From Centipeda infelix ATCC 43532 (GTDB taxonomy: Bacteria; Bacillota; Negativicutes; Selenomonadales; Selenomonadaceae): a stretch of DNA of 64,000 nucleotides. Positions within the stretch are counted from its first letter, which is position 1. Each line of letters begins with the position of its first letter. The stretch covers positions 174,744-238,743 of the forward strand of contig NZ_JH376800.1 in the NCBI RefSeq assembly GCF_000234095.1, written 5' to 3'. Positions 8,893 through 17,666 of this stretch are shown here, in pieces. Below the pieces are notes generated by a model, which was given only the letters and a program-made list of their open reading frames with translations, ran no database searches and was not told where the DNA came from. A program made the translations under genes and the position numbers.

Positions 8893-10272
8893 GTGCTCCG
8901 AGAAATATATGATAACTTGCCGTCCTCTTTTCAGCGTGGGATCGATGAGTTGTGGAGTGCGATCCCGCCTAACATCAAACTAGGTACGGCATATGGCGAT
9001 ATGCGTAAACTTTTGTCTGTGTCAGATTCATGGACACAGGATCAAATTCATGCTTGGCAAAATGCTGCGATAAAGAAACTGCTTCTGCATGCTTATGGTA
9101 CTACCGTGTTCTATCGGCGCATATTTGACGATGCCGGCTTTAATCCCGAGTCATTTCAAGATGTTTTTGATCTTCAGCGTATTCCATCCATCACGAAACA
9201 AACCGTTCAGGAAAATATGCAGGATATGCTGTCGAATGCGTTTTCATACAAACATCGAATTCGAATGACTACCGGTGGTACTACGGGACGCCAGCTTGTT
9301 TTTTATGCACAAAAACGATTCACGATGGCGAGAGAAAAGGCTTTTTTTGATCATCTTTGGTCGAAGGTCGGCTACGCTGCCGGGACATCAGAAAAAGTGG
9401 TATTGCGAAACAATGTATTACCAAAAGGTGTATTGTGGCAATACAATCATCGAGATAAAAGTCTGATATTAGATCCCTATCATCTGACTGATGATAACTG
9501 TTCCAGAGTTATGGAAAAGCTAAATGAGGTGCAAATTCCTTTTTTCCATGTATACCCATCATCTGCGTTGATGCTTGCCGACTATATCAACAGGACAGAT
9601 CATCGGTTAAGGTATACTCCGAAAGCCGTATTTGCAAGTTCGGAGAATCTTTATAAAGGACAGCGTGAAATTGTAGAGGCCGCATTCGGCTGTCCTATGT
9701 TGCTGCACTATGGACATTCTGAGATGTGTTGCGTAGCGTCATGGTGCATTGAAGAAAATCACTACCATCTGGAAGAGATTTATGGTTATACAGAACTTTT
9801 GGATGAGGAACAGAAGGTTATTATGCAGCCGGGACAAATGGGAGAAATCACGGCAACGGGATTTAACAACTATGTGCTTCCCTTGATTCGCTACCGTACT
9901 GCAGATTATGCTGCATATGCCGAACATAATCCGAAATGTCATTACTCTGGGAGAGTTTTGCAGAATGTGGAAGGTCGTTGGCTGCAGGAGATGCTTGTTA
10001 CATCGAAAGGAAATAAAATCTCGATGACGGCGATTAATTTTCACTCTGATATTTTTGATCGTGTGAAATTCTATCAGTTCTATCAGGATACTCCCGGTAA
10101 AGTTACGATGCGTATTGTTAAGAATGATGGATATACGACAATGGATGAGACTGCAATACGTCACGCATTGGAGGAAAAACTGGGAGAGTTTCTGCATCTC
10201 GACTTTTCCTATGTGGACGCAGTTGAACCGTCGCGGAATGGGAAGTATCGGTATATTATATCGAAGTTGTAG
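8893..10272 (+). CDS. CapK / phenylacetate-CoA ligase-like adenylate-forming enzyme
   Basis: Member of the AMP-binding superfamily found in polysaccharide clusters (CapK-like). It may activate a carboxylic acid for attachment to the glycan. The phosphate-binding loop is MTTGGTTGRQLVFY at about residues 125-138. HYGHSEMCC and LPLIRYRTADYA are the aryl/adenylate motifs, and the C-terminal subdomain follows. GTG start at 8893, 9 nt after the oxidoreductase stop, so co-transcription is likely. AT-rich. Together with the downstream acyltransferase it suggests an acyl or amino-acid decoration, which is inference. Confidence 0.8.
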   Translation: MLREIYDNLPSSFQRGIDELWSAIPPNIKLGTAYGDMRKLLSVSDSWTQDQIHAWQNAAIKKLLLHAYGTTVFYRRIFDDAGFNPESFQDVFDLQRIPSITKQTVQENMQDMLSNAFSYKHRIRMTTGGTTGRQLVFYAQKRFTMAREKAFFDHLWSKVGYAAGTSEKVVLRNNVLPKGVLWQYNHRDKSLILDPYHLTDDNCSRVMEKLNEVQIPFFHVYPSSALMLADYINRTDHRLRYTPKAVFASSENLYKGQREIVEAAFGCPMLLHYGHSEMCCVASWCIEENHYHLEEIYGYTELLDEEQKVIMQPGQMGEITATGFNNYVLPLIRYRTADYAAYAEHNPKCHYSGRVLQNVEGRWLQEMLVTSKGNKISMTAINFHSDIFDRVKFYQFYQDTPGKVTMRIVKNDGYTTMDETAIRHALEEKLGEFLHLDFSYVDAVEPSRNGKYRYIISKL

Positions 10273-10340
10273 TGGTTTACTATTTTTAGGAGCTACACTT
10301 TTAAGGGGGCATTTTTTGTGAGCGAGAAGTGTTATAGGAA

Positions 10341-10504
10341 AATCAATTGAGTGCTGATAAATTCAGCACTGCTATCTTAAGCATATCTTTTTTGCTCGTA
10401 TTGTGCCCTAGAATCCTCCATCATAGCCTTTGTTATGTGTTCGGTTTATCTCCTTGTTCGGACGAAAAATCTACGCCAATTGGTCGGATTTCATTTTATT
10501 AATA
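10341..10504. repeat. Second, diverged copy of the MITE-like repeat
   Basis: The 301-nt gap 10273-10573 has no credible gene. At its core GTGCTGATAAATTCAGCAC forms a small palindrome (10351-10369) matching the left end of the element at 3514. The stretch TTCGGACGAAAAATCTACGCC followed by TTTCATTTTATT (about 10457-10500) matches the right half of that element. The terminal repeats are eroded and the middle is longer. The remainder of the gap holds nothing I can identify. Confidence 0.5.
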
Positions 10505-10573
10505 AACCATTAATTTATAAGAGGAGCGGATGCCTGAATATGACTATATTGCAAGAATGCGAAGCAGGTTGCT

Positions 10574-12013
10574 ATGTTTGCTAGATTATTAAAAATAATC
10601 TCGGTGTATTTTGGTGCAAATCTTTTTGCAAAAGCCTTGAACTTTTTGTTTTTTGCATGGTTGAGCCGGCTTCTTTCCATTGAGGAGATGGGGGAGTTTT
10701 CGTTGCTGAATATGGCGGTGACAATCCTATCGCTGTTGATGTTACTAGAGATGCCGAGTGGTTTCAATAGGTATTATCTCGATCAGGCGTTGGATGAACG
10801 GGAAGTTTTTGAGAACTCGATTATCAACTTCCTATTGGTTGTCAATGCCATACTTGTAGGGGGACTCATTGTTATATATGCAGTTTTCCCACAGATCTTC
10901 GTTGTTCTGCCGCAAGATGCATGGGCATTGGGCTTTGTCCTTCTTATACCATTTGGTAATGCTGTCGTCAGCATTTACCAGACGAAGATGCGTCTCCTAC
11001 AACGAGCAACAAATGTGGCTTGGGTTATGCTGGCACAGTCTCTTGGTTATATCGGCACGTTTTTTCTGCTATGGCAATTGGGGTTCAGTAAACTGGCAGC
11101 TCTTATGGGGGCGTTTGTTGGTCAAAATGTGTTTATAGTTATACTCCGTTATAAAGATTTCTGTACATGGAGACCAACGATTCGGTGGGAAAAAATTAGA
11201 GAGTGTGCACGGTTCTCTGTTTGGCTGATTCCATCAAGCTTAGGGGCATATTTTTCTCTTCTCTCCGGCAAATATTTTCTTGGTCGCGCGAATATGATTC
11301 GTGAGGTCGGTATTTACGAGGGAAACAACAAGGTTGCAAATACCTTTCAACTTGTGATGGAGCCAATCTATATGGCTGTGTCGCCAATGTATTTCGCGCG
11401 CTATAAAGAGAATAGCTATCGCCATTTTTACTTACAAACTGTAGGTGGAATTGCCTTATTAATGCTTATTGTTACTGTTGTGACAGGCTGTTTTGCTCGT
11501 GAGATTGTCTGGATTATTCTAGGCGAAAAGTACGTTGCTTATTACTACTATTTATATTTCTTCATGGGCATTGCGATATTTTCTTTTTTAGCGAGAATTG
11601 TAGCCGTCAATATACATTTAGCACAGAAAAGTCAATACGATACGATGATTGAGATGGTTAGTGGTCTTTTGAATTGCACCCTATCCTTTTTTGTGCTTAT
11701 GGAATTGCATTGTGGTTTGACCGAACTTGTGCTAGTGATAACTGCATGTTACGGGGTGCGATTTATATTGTATCTTGTTGTTGCCAATCGTTGCTTTCCC
11801 AAAACTGCAGTGTCTGTTCTCTATGGGGGAGCCTTCATAGGTCTTGGTATTTTTGTAGGGATTGGCAATGAGAGACTTCAGATCTTAGATATTGGTTTTC
11901 GTGTCTTAGTCTGTATGCTTGAGTTGGCCGTCTTGCTGTTTGTTGCAAGCCGTGTTGGAAAAATTAATCTTCTAGATCTCTGGAAACGTAGATATGGTTG
12001 GAAAAAAATATGA
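10574..12013 (+). CDS. Oligosaccharide flippase, Wzx / polysaccharide-biosynthesis (MATE-like) family
   Basis: Predicted inner-membrane flippase that moves the undecaprenyl-linked repeat unit to the outer leaflet. It is 479 aa with about 12 to 14 hydrophobic segments spread along its length, and starts with the amphipathic MFARLLKIISVYFGANLF typical of Wzx proteins. It follows a 300-nt gap with a repeat, so it may have its own promoter. The next gene begins 12 nt downstream. AT-rich. No Wzy polymerase is visible in this window. Confidence 0.82.
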   Translation: MFARLLKIISVYFGANLFAKALNFLFFAWLSRLLSIEEMGEFSLLNMAVTILSLLMLLEMPSGFNRYYLDQALDEREVFENSIINFLLVVNAILVGGLIVIYAVFPQIFVVLPQDAWALGFVLLIPFGNAVVSIYQTKMRLLQRATNVAWVMLAQSLGYIGTFFLLWQLGFSKLAALMGAFVGQNVFIVILRYKDFCTWRPTIRWEKIRECARFSVWLIPSSLGAYFSLLSGKYFLGRANMIREVGIYEGNNKVANTFQLVMEPIYMAVSPMYFARYKENSYRHFYLQTVGGIALLMLIVTVVTGCFAREIVWIILGEKYVAYYYYLYFFMGIAIFSFLARIVAVNIHLAQKSQYDTMIEMVSGLLNCTLSFFVLMELHCGLTELVLVITACYGVRFILYLVVANRCFPKTAVSVLYGGAFIGLGIFVGIGNERLQILDIGFRVLVCMLELAVLLFVASRVGKINLLDLWKRRYGWKKI

Positions 12014-12025
12014 GGAGGAGAGGCG

Positions 12026-13156
12026 TTGTTATCCTTTGAACTTTATGATGACTTTGACCAGTTAGAGGTACGAGAGACCTATGCTATGCTGGAACAAGAA
12101 GAATCACATCTTTTGAACACCTCCTATATTTGGGTTAAGACATGGTGGGAGACATTTCGTGAACAGGAGGGTATGGGGCGTGATAAGAAACTGCATATTA
12201 TACGTGTTCTTCGTGACGATATACCTTGTGCAATGTTTTCATTGATTACATACAACAAAAATATCCCTCAAGCCATGGGGATGGTCTCGCTCACCATACT
12301 AGGTATTTGCGGCGATTCATGGGGAGCTACTTTTGAAGGTATATTAGGAAAGTTGAACGTGGACGAAACCAGAGAACTAATGTCGTTCGTTCGCAGTACT
12401 ATTTCATATGATCAGTTACAGTTTTCCCATATTCCAGTGGACTCACCATTGATGCAGGTCATATCACATCGCATACTCTTATCGGCATGTCCAATGACTT
12501 TGTTGGGAGAATATCGTGACTACGATCATTTTGTGAAGGACTGTTATTCCAAAAAACTGCGGCAAAATATTCGCACAGGAAATAACCATGCTACAAAAAA
12601 TGGGCATAGACTGACATCACGAGTTGTGCCGTTATCAGAAGTCAATTTTGCAGATATAAAACGATTGTCTGTATCGAAATTAGCGAGTGGAAAACATTCC
12701 ATTTATCTTGAAGATGATAAAGAGAAGTTTGTTAAACGCCTGCTGAAGGTGCACGCAGGAAACGTTGTGATGGTAGAGTGTGATGGAAAGCCTGTAGCTT
12801 ATCGCTTGAATTTTTTTGTTGGGAAGAAAAAGTATTGTTTTGATGCTTCGTATGACAGAAGCTATGATCGCTATGAAATTGGAATTCAGTCACTTGCTGC
12901 AAGCATACATGAAAGCTTTGAGAATATGTGCTCGTGGCATTGTGAAGGAACAGGAATTGATAGTTATAAGTTGAAGTTTCTAAAACGAGCTGCTCCAATA
13001 TATATATTGACGGAAGCGGGGGATTCCTTAAAAGGCCGCCTAATGTTTTCCTTCAAATTGTCTCGTTTGAAAAAACTGGAAACAGTCTTCAAAAAAGAGG
13101 TTGCTGAGATGGAAAAGAAGTACTCACTACAGTTGATATCAAGCTGTAGTGAGTAG
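12026..13156 (+). CDS. FemAB/GNAT-like acyltransferase (Acetyltransf_6 type)
   Basis: A 376-aa protein resembling the FemAB-like acyltransferases of EPS clusters, which transfer an acyl or aminoacyl group to a sugar. Visible signatures are the basic KKLRQNIRTGNNHATKNGH followed by the core GNVVMVECDGKPVAYRLNF and the FDASYDRSYDRYEIG stretch. The TTG at 12026 has a strong GGAGGAG five bases upstream. The last 12 codons form a perfect hairpin (13121-13132 with 13144-13155) that overlaps the stop. Cytoplasmic, no membrane segment. The CapK-like protein upstream could supply the activated group; this is inference. Confidence 0.72.
   Translation: MLSFELYDDFDQLEVRETYAMLEQEESHLLNTSYIWVKTWWETFREQEGMGRDKKLHIIRVLRDDIPCAMFSLITYNKNIPQAMGMVSLTILGICGDSWGATFEGILGKLNVDETRELMSFVRSTISYDQLQFSHIPVDSPLMQVISHRILLSACPMTLLGEYRDYDHFVKDCYSKKLRQNIRTGNNHATKNGHRLTSRVVPLSEVNFADIKRLSVSKLASGKHSIYLEDDKEKFVKRLLKVHAGNVVMVECDGKPVAYRLNFFVGKKKYCFDASYDRSYDRYEIGIQSLAASIHESFENMCSWHCEGTGIDSYKLKFLKRAAPIYILTEAGDSLKGRLMFSFKLSRLKKLETVFKKEVAEMEKKYSLQLISSCSE
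13121..13155 (+). terminator. Perfect hairpin spanning the acyltransferase stop codon
   Basis: TACTCACTACAG (13121-13132) pairs perfectly with CTGTAGTGAGTA (13144-13155) across an 11-nt loop; the TAG stop is at 13154-13156. There is no following U tract, so it is more likely a pausing, mRNA-stability or weak processing site than a full terminator. Confidence 0.4.
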
Positions 13157-13199
13157 ATTAAGAGAAGCAGAGACAAAATGAAAGAGAGCTCCGTGTTTT

Positions 13200-14150
13200 A
13201 TGAGAAAATGTCATATAGGTCCTCTTCCGCCTCCACTTGGTGGTATATCTGTGTATCTATATCGTCTGAAACACCTAAAACCCAATGATCGATATATAAA
13301 CAGTAATACATTGGGGAAAATTGGCTTTTTAAGATTATTATGCCAAAAAAAGGAAGAACTCGTTCTTCATGGATATAACATGAAGAAACTTACTGCGTTG
13401 TATTTTGCGTCACTCTTTTTGGGGCTTAAATATACCGTTGTGCTGCATGGGGAGGGGGTATTTCAAAGAAAAAATGTAATTTCATGGTATCTCTTGCGCA
13501 AATCGTTACAAAGAGCGCAGTCAATTCAATTCGTGAATCAAAAATTAAAAGAGAGAATGGGGGAGATGTTTCCAGAGCTCCTGTCGTGCTCTTGTGTTCA
13601 GAGCCCATTTTTACCGCCTCCTCTTGAGGATGAACCTGCTATCCTTGGCACCTATCCAAAAGAACTGCATCATTTCATAACGAATAGCTCACCACTCTTG
13701 GTTGCAAATGCTTTCAAGATTGTTTTCTGGAACGATGGAACTGAGTTATACGGTTTGGATATGTGCGTGGAACTCGTTCACAGACTCAAATCGCAATATC
13801 CACAGATTGGGTTGGTCTTTGCCTTGGCTGATGATAGCAGTGAGCCGGACTATTTTGCCAAGATCAAAGAACGGATTTTAACAGATAAACTCAATGAACA
13901 TATTTACTTTATGACGGGGCAACGGGAGCTATGGCCGCTGTTTCGGAAAGCGGATTTAATGGTGCGTCCGACATGCACGGATGGGGATGCCCTCAGTATT
14001 CGTGAAGCTCTATATTTTCATGTGCCTGCTCTGGCCAGTGATGTTGTTCCTCGTCCAGATGGTACGATCGTTTTCAATAACCGCGATATGGATAATTTTT
14101 ATGAAAAGGCGAGCGAGATATTGAGTCGCAAGGATTTTCCACCATTGTGA
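13200..14150 (+). CDS. Glycosyltransferase (GT4-like)
   Basis: A 316-aa predicted glycosyltransferase, shorter than usual GT4 enzymes. It starts MRKCHIGPLPPPLGGISVYL, a common GT4 N-terminal pattern (PPxGGISxY). The donor domain includes YFMTGQRELWPLFRKADLMVRPT and GDALSIREALYFHVPALASD, where the usual first acidic residue of E-x7-E is GD-x-L-S-I-R-E. Likely adds a sugar to the repeat unit at the cytoplasmic face. Located 43 nt after the acyltransferase. AT-rich. Confidence 0.78.
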   Translation: MRKCHIGPLPPPLGGISVYLYRLKHLKPNDRYINSNTLGKIGFLRLLCQKKEELVLHGYNMKKLTALYFASLFLGLKYTVVLHGEGVFQRKNVISWYLLRKSLQRAQSIQFVNQKLKERMGEMFPELLSCSCVQSPFLPPPLEDEPAILGTYPKELHHFITNSSPLLVANAFKIVFWNDGTELYGLDMCVELVHRLKSQYPQIGLVFALADDSSEPDYFAKIKERILTDKLNEHIYFMTGQRELWPLFRKADLMVRPTCTDGDALSIREALYFHVPALASDVVPRPDGTIVFNNRDMDNFYEKASEILSRKDFPPL

Positions 14151-14175
14151 CAGAATCTGTGAGGGATTTTAAGAT

Positions 14176-15348
14176 ATGGAAAAATGTCTGTACTATAACG
14201 ATCATCAAACTGCAGCAACACTGATGATTGATGATCTTTCTTTTGTATCCATCACACAGAATGGGAAAATCACCCCACAAACGGATTGGGGGGGGGGATT
14301 ATCAGGAGCAGGGAGTCTCTATCAGTATATCGCGGATACTTTTCTGACATGGTTTCCGGAAACGCGAGGGACATTCTTTTTTCCAATAGCGGATCATGCG
14401 TTCATGAACCCATATGCAAATTATGATCTTGATTACAATCGTGATCTTGTTGCTCAACGGCAGTTTATGGAAACCTGCAGCAATTTTTTTGAAATTGCCT
14501 ATCATGGCACATCACATGGTCGTTATCGGTATCCCGAAAGGTGTGGACTGGTTGACAACTGGGAGCAAGAATTTTCGTATTTGACCATGGAGGATGTTGC
14601 GTGTATTCGTACACGCATCAATCAAGCCGAAAAGTGTTACGGGATACATATGACCGGTGGTAAATACCCCGGGTATGAGAAAAATGAATTTGCGTCTGAA
14701 ATCGTCGAGGCTCTTGGGTTTCGCTGGTGGGCGGCAGATTCTGATATGATTGATCGAAAGTGTGGCAAAAATCGACATACATACTATAATGGTGAAAAGG
14801 TTCTTTTGCTGCCGACGAATATTTCGGGAAGTACATTTTTACGAAATATCTCGGGTAGCAGTGTGCGTTCTTGGAAAGCCTTCGTAAAGAAAAAATTTCC
14901 TCTTTTGCGTTTCGTTTTCGGTTTGTATAAGGATTTGCGGGCAGAAGAGTATATTACATATCTCTACGAAAATCGTCTGATTCTTTCTGTGCAGGAACAT
15001 TTCATGAACTTGCGCACAGATGGAAAGCGTCAAAATCCTAATATATATGACGATGTGGCTTCAGTTGCTAGAATATATGCTTTGCTCAGAGGGATGGATG
15101 TTTGGCATACAACATGTGGAGAACTTGCCCATTACCTTGAGAGCTACGACCACTCCCGATTGGTACAAGAAAAAGACGGCATCTGGAATTTGTCGTATTA
15201 TGGATCTTGGGATGAGATGCTTTTGACCGTGTGTTCCACACATTCCTCTTTGCGGAATCATGATAGCGGCGAAATTGTTCATGGTGTATACCGCTTGGGT
15301 AAATGGGTTTTTAATCGGATTCAGCCAGGTATGTATGAAGAGTTATAG
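14176..15348 (+). CDS. NodB-like polysaccharide deacetylase, with G10 run
   Basis: A 390-aa protein with the layout of the NodB-homology (CE4) family. There is an aspartate pair at 19-20 (MIDD) near the N-terminus and the metal-binding H-x3-H at 110-114 (YHGTSHGRYRYP). It could remove acetyl groups from the glycan or its intermediate. No signal peptide is evident, so it may act in the cytoplasm. A run of ten G (14288-14297) encodes Trp-Gly-Gly-Gly at residues 38-41, before the histidine motif, so a one-base change would abolish the protein. This suggests an on/off switch. Starts 25 nt after the glycosyltransferase. Substrate unknown. Confidence 0.68.
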   Translation: MEKCLYYNDHQTAATLMIDDLSFVSITQNGKITPQTDWGGGLSGAGSLYQYIADTFLTWFPETRGTFFFPIADHAFMNPYANYDLDYNRDLVAQRQFMETCSNFFEIAYHGTSHGRYRYPERCGLVDNWEQEFSYLTMEDVACIRTRINQAEKCYGIHMTGGKYPGYEKNEFASEIVEALGFRWWAADSDMIDRKCGKNRHTYYNGEKVLLLPTNISGSTFLRNISGSSVRSWKAFVKKKFPLLRFVFGLYKDLRAEEYITYLYENRLILSVQEHFMNLRTDGKRQNPNIYDDVASVARIYALLRGMDVWHTTCGELAHYLESYDHSRLVQEKDGIWNLSYYGSWDEMLLTVCSTHSSLRNHDSGEIVHGVYRLGKWVFNRIQPGMYEEL

Positions 15349-15406
15349 ACTGATGCTTTTCGTATGACGATCTCAGAGATTGAAATGGTGTGAGGGAGGA
15401 TTGTAG

Positions 15407-17623
15407 ATGGGGGACTATTGGAATAAGATCCGAAGGCTTCCTTTGGATGAAGTCCTGCGTCGAGGTTCTCGCATGATACAACGCAGATCTTTGAGCAAAT
15501 TCAATAAATGGCGGGCTGGATTTCAATCGACCTATGCTGTACGTGAGGATTTTCGCGTTGAGATGCCGAACAATTTTTCCTGTACTCTTTTTGAGGAAAA
15601 CGGGACGCAAGTATTTGCGCTGGCAAATCTTTTTCGAGTGCATAAATTTGATCTTCTTGGCAGTGGTTGGCGCAGAGTCTATTATGGCATGACCGCTCTC
15701 GGTGTCGAAGGAAATGTGTACCCGTCGAGCGAAGCTGTCATCGTTGATCGTGCCGGGGACTGGCTTTCGGGGAAGATTCCGTCTGTCAACCTCCGTTATG
15801 CAAAAAAAGTGTGGACGCTGATCGATGCGGACTATGAGCCGATTCCTTGGCAGATGGATTTTAAGTCCGGCTACACATGGTCGGCGAAGACTTGGTATAC
15901 AGAGATTGCCTACGGATATTTGCCGGGCGTTGATGTGAAGGTACCATGGGAGCTCGCCCGTATGCACCATTTGCCGATGCTTGCACGGGCTTTTCGCATT
16001 GCGGAGGCGTCGGAACGTGATGTGTATATGCGTGAATTTCGCAATGAAATATTGGATTTTATAGCAGTGAATCCCCCGCAGTTCGGTGTAAACTGGCATT
16101 GCACGATGGATGTGGGGATCCGCGTTGCCAACTGGCTCGTTGCCTATGATCTTTTCAAGACATTCGGGGCTACATTTGATGACGATTTTGAGCGTGTTCT
16201 TGCAGCATCTGTCTATGACCACGGCAGACATATCATTCGTAATCTGGAATATAGCCCGGAGCTGCGTTCCAATCATTACCTTTCAGATATTGCAGGGCTT
16301 TTGTTTGCGGCGCTTCATCTGCCAGCCTCCGATGAGACGGATGTTTGGCTTGCTTTTGCACTCCAAGAGCTTGTCTCGGAGATGGCGCACGAATTTCATG
16401 AGGATGGCAGCAATTTTGAGGGGTCAACCAGTTATCATCGCCTCTCAACGGAGCTGATGCTGTATAGTGCTCTCTTTGCTGTGCAGATGGATCAGGTACG
16501 ACGCAATCGAGTGAAGGCTTATAAGTGTTCTCTTCATCATGTGCAACCCTCGCTAAAGCCATTAGAGAAGCAATCTTTCGATCTGGATTGTGATGAGGTT
16601 TTTCCCACATGGTTTTGGGAGCGATTGGCAAAGGCTCTGCGGTTCACCTCTGATCTCCTCTATGAGGATGGGACGATTCCGCAGGTCGGGGATAATGACA
16701 GCGGTCGGTTTTTGAAACTGAACCCTGTCTATGATGTGCTGAGTGAGCAGGAAGCAGTCACAAAATATATGAATCTCAAATGTTTTCCTGCTGGCGAAAA
16801 TCGTTTATACTATGACGAGAATATCTTGAATCACGAGCATCTGAACGAGGCATATCATGTTTTGTGTGGCCTTGGCAATAATTCGCCGATCAATTTTGAA
16901 ATGGCATTCCTTCGATCTCTGGCAGAAAAAATACCCGCAGTTTGCCTTGCGGATAATATGTTGTCATCCGATGATGCTGTGTGTGTGAAAGATTTTGTTG
17001 ATACATTGCCTATGGTAGACCTTGATATGCAGGAATATCATTTTCCAAAGCCGAAGGAGGTGGTTTCGGCTTTACGTTGTTATTCATATGAGGGGATGGG
17101 GCTATATATCTTCAAATCTCCCCATCTTTATATGACCGTGCGTTGTGGTGAGATTGGTCAGAACGGAAATGGCGGGCATACGCATAACGACCAGTTCTCC
17201 ATTACTCTTCGGATTGACGGGAAGGATATTATTGTCGATCCTGGTACGTATCTCTATACACCTCTGCCCGAGCGGCGCAATGAATTTCGCTCAACGACGG
17301 CACATTTCACCGTACAGAAAGATGGTGCAGAGCAGAATCTATGGAATCCAGGACGTGCAGGACTTTTCTCTATGGCATGCGAGCAAACTCTTGCGAAAGT
17401 CCTGCTGCTGACACAAAATGCTATTGTTATGGAGCACAGCGGCTTTGGAGATAAGGTTTATCGCGTGGTAGAAATCTTGGAGGATGAGGTGTGGATACGA
17501 GATTATGGAGGAAATATTACAAGATGGATGTCGAAAGAGTTTTTTCCAATGGCTATGGAAAATTGTGCATATCTGCTTTATGAAAGGTGTAACCAACAGG
17601 GGGAATGGAATATAGATTTTTGA
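15407..17623 (+). CDS. Heparinase II/III-like polysaccharide lyase
   Basis: A 738-aa protein with the alginate-lyase-like N-terminal (alpha/alpha) half and a C-terminal heparinase II/III beta-sandwich. The latter is shown by NGNGGHTHNDQFSI at about residues 585-598 followed by VDPGTYLYTP. Such proteins occur in EPS clusters and cleave uronic-acid-containing glycans. Here the WecC uronate upstream could be the target. No signal peptide is clear, which leaves its location open. It starts 58 nt after the deacetylase, within the same run of genes. GC content is intermediate. Confidence 0.8.
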   Translation: MGDYWNKIRRLPLDEVLRRGSRMIQRRSLSKFNKWRAGFQSTYAVREDFRVEMPNNFSCTLFEENGTQVFALANLFRVHKFDLLGSGWRRVYYGMTALGVEGNVYPSSEAVIVDRAGDWLSGKIPSVNLRYAKKVWTLIDADYEPIPWQMDFKSGYTWSAKTWYTEIAYGYLPGVDVKVPWELARMHHLPMLARAFRIAEASERDVYMREFRNEILDFIAVNPPQFGVNWHCTMDVGIRVANWLVAYDLFKTFGATFDDDFERVLAASVYDHGRHIIRNLEYSPELRSNHYLSDIAGLLFAALHLPASDETDVWLAFALQELVSEMAHEFHEDGSNFEGSTSYHRLSTELMLYSALFAVQMDQVRRNRVKAYKCSLHHVQPSLKPLEKQSFDLDCDEVFPTWFWERLAKALRFTSDLLYEDGTIPQVGDNDSGRFLKLNPVYDVLSEQEAVTKYMNLKCFPAGENRLYYDENILNHEHLNEAYHVLCGLGNNSPINFEMAFLRSLAEKIPAVCLADNMLSSDDAVCVKDFVDTLPMVDLDMQEYHFPKPKEVVSALRCYSYEGMGLYIFKSPHLYMTVRCGEIGQNGNGGHTHNDQFSITLRIDGKDIIVDPGTYLYTPLPERRNEFRSTTAHFTVQKDGAEQNLWNPGRAGLFSMACEQTLAKVLLLTQNAIVMEHSGFGDKVYRVVEILEDEVWIRDYGGNITRWMSKEFFPMAMENCAYLLYERCNQQGEWNIDF

Positions 17624-17666
17624 TAGGATTACAGATAGTCTTTATGATATGGGGAGTGGAGACATT

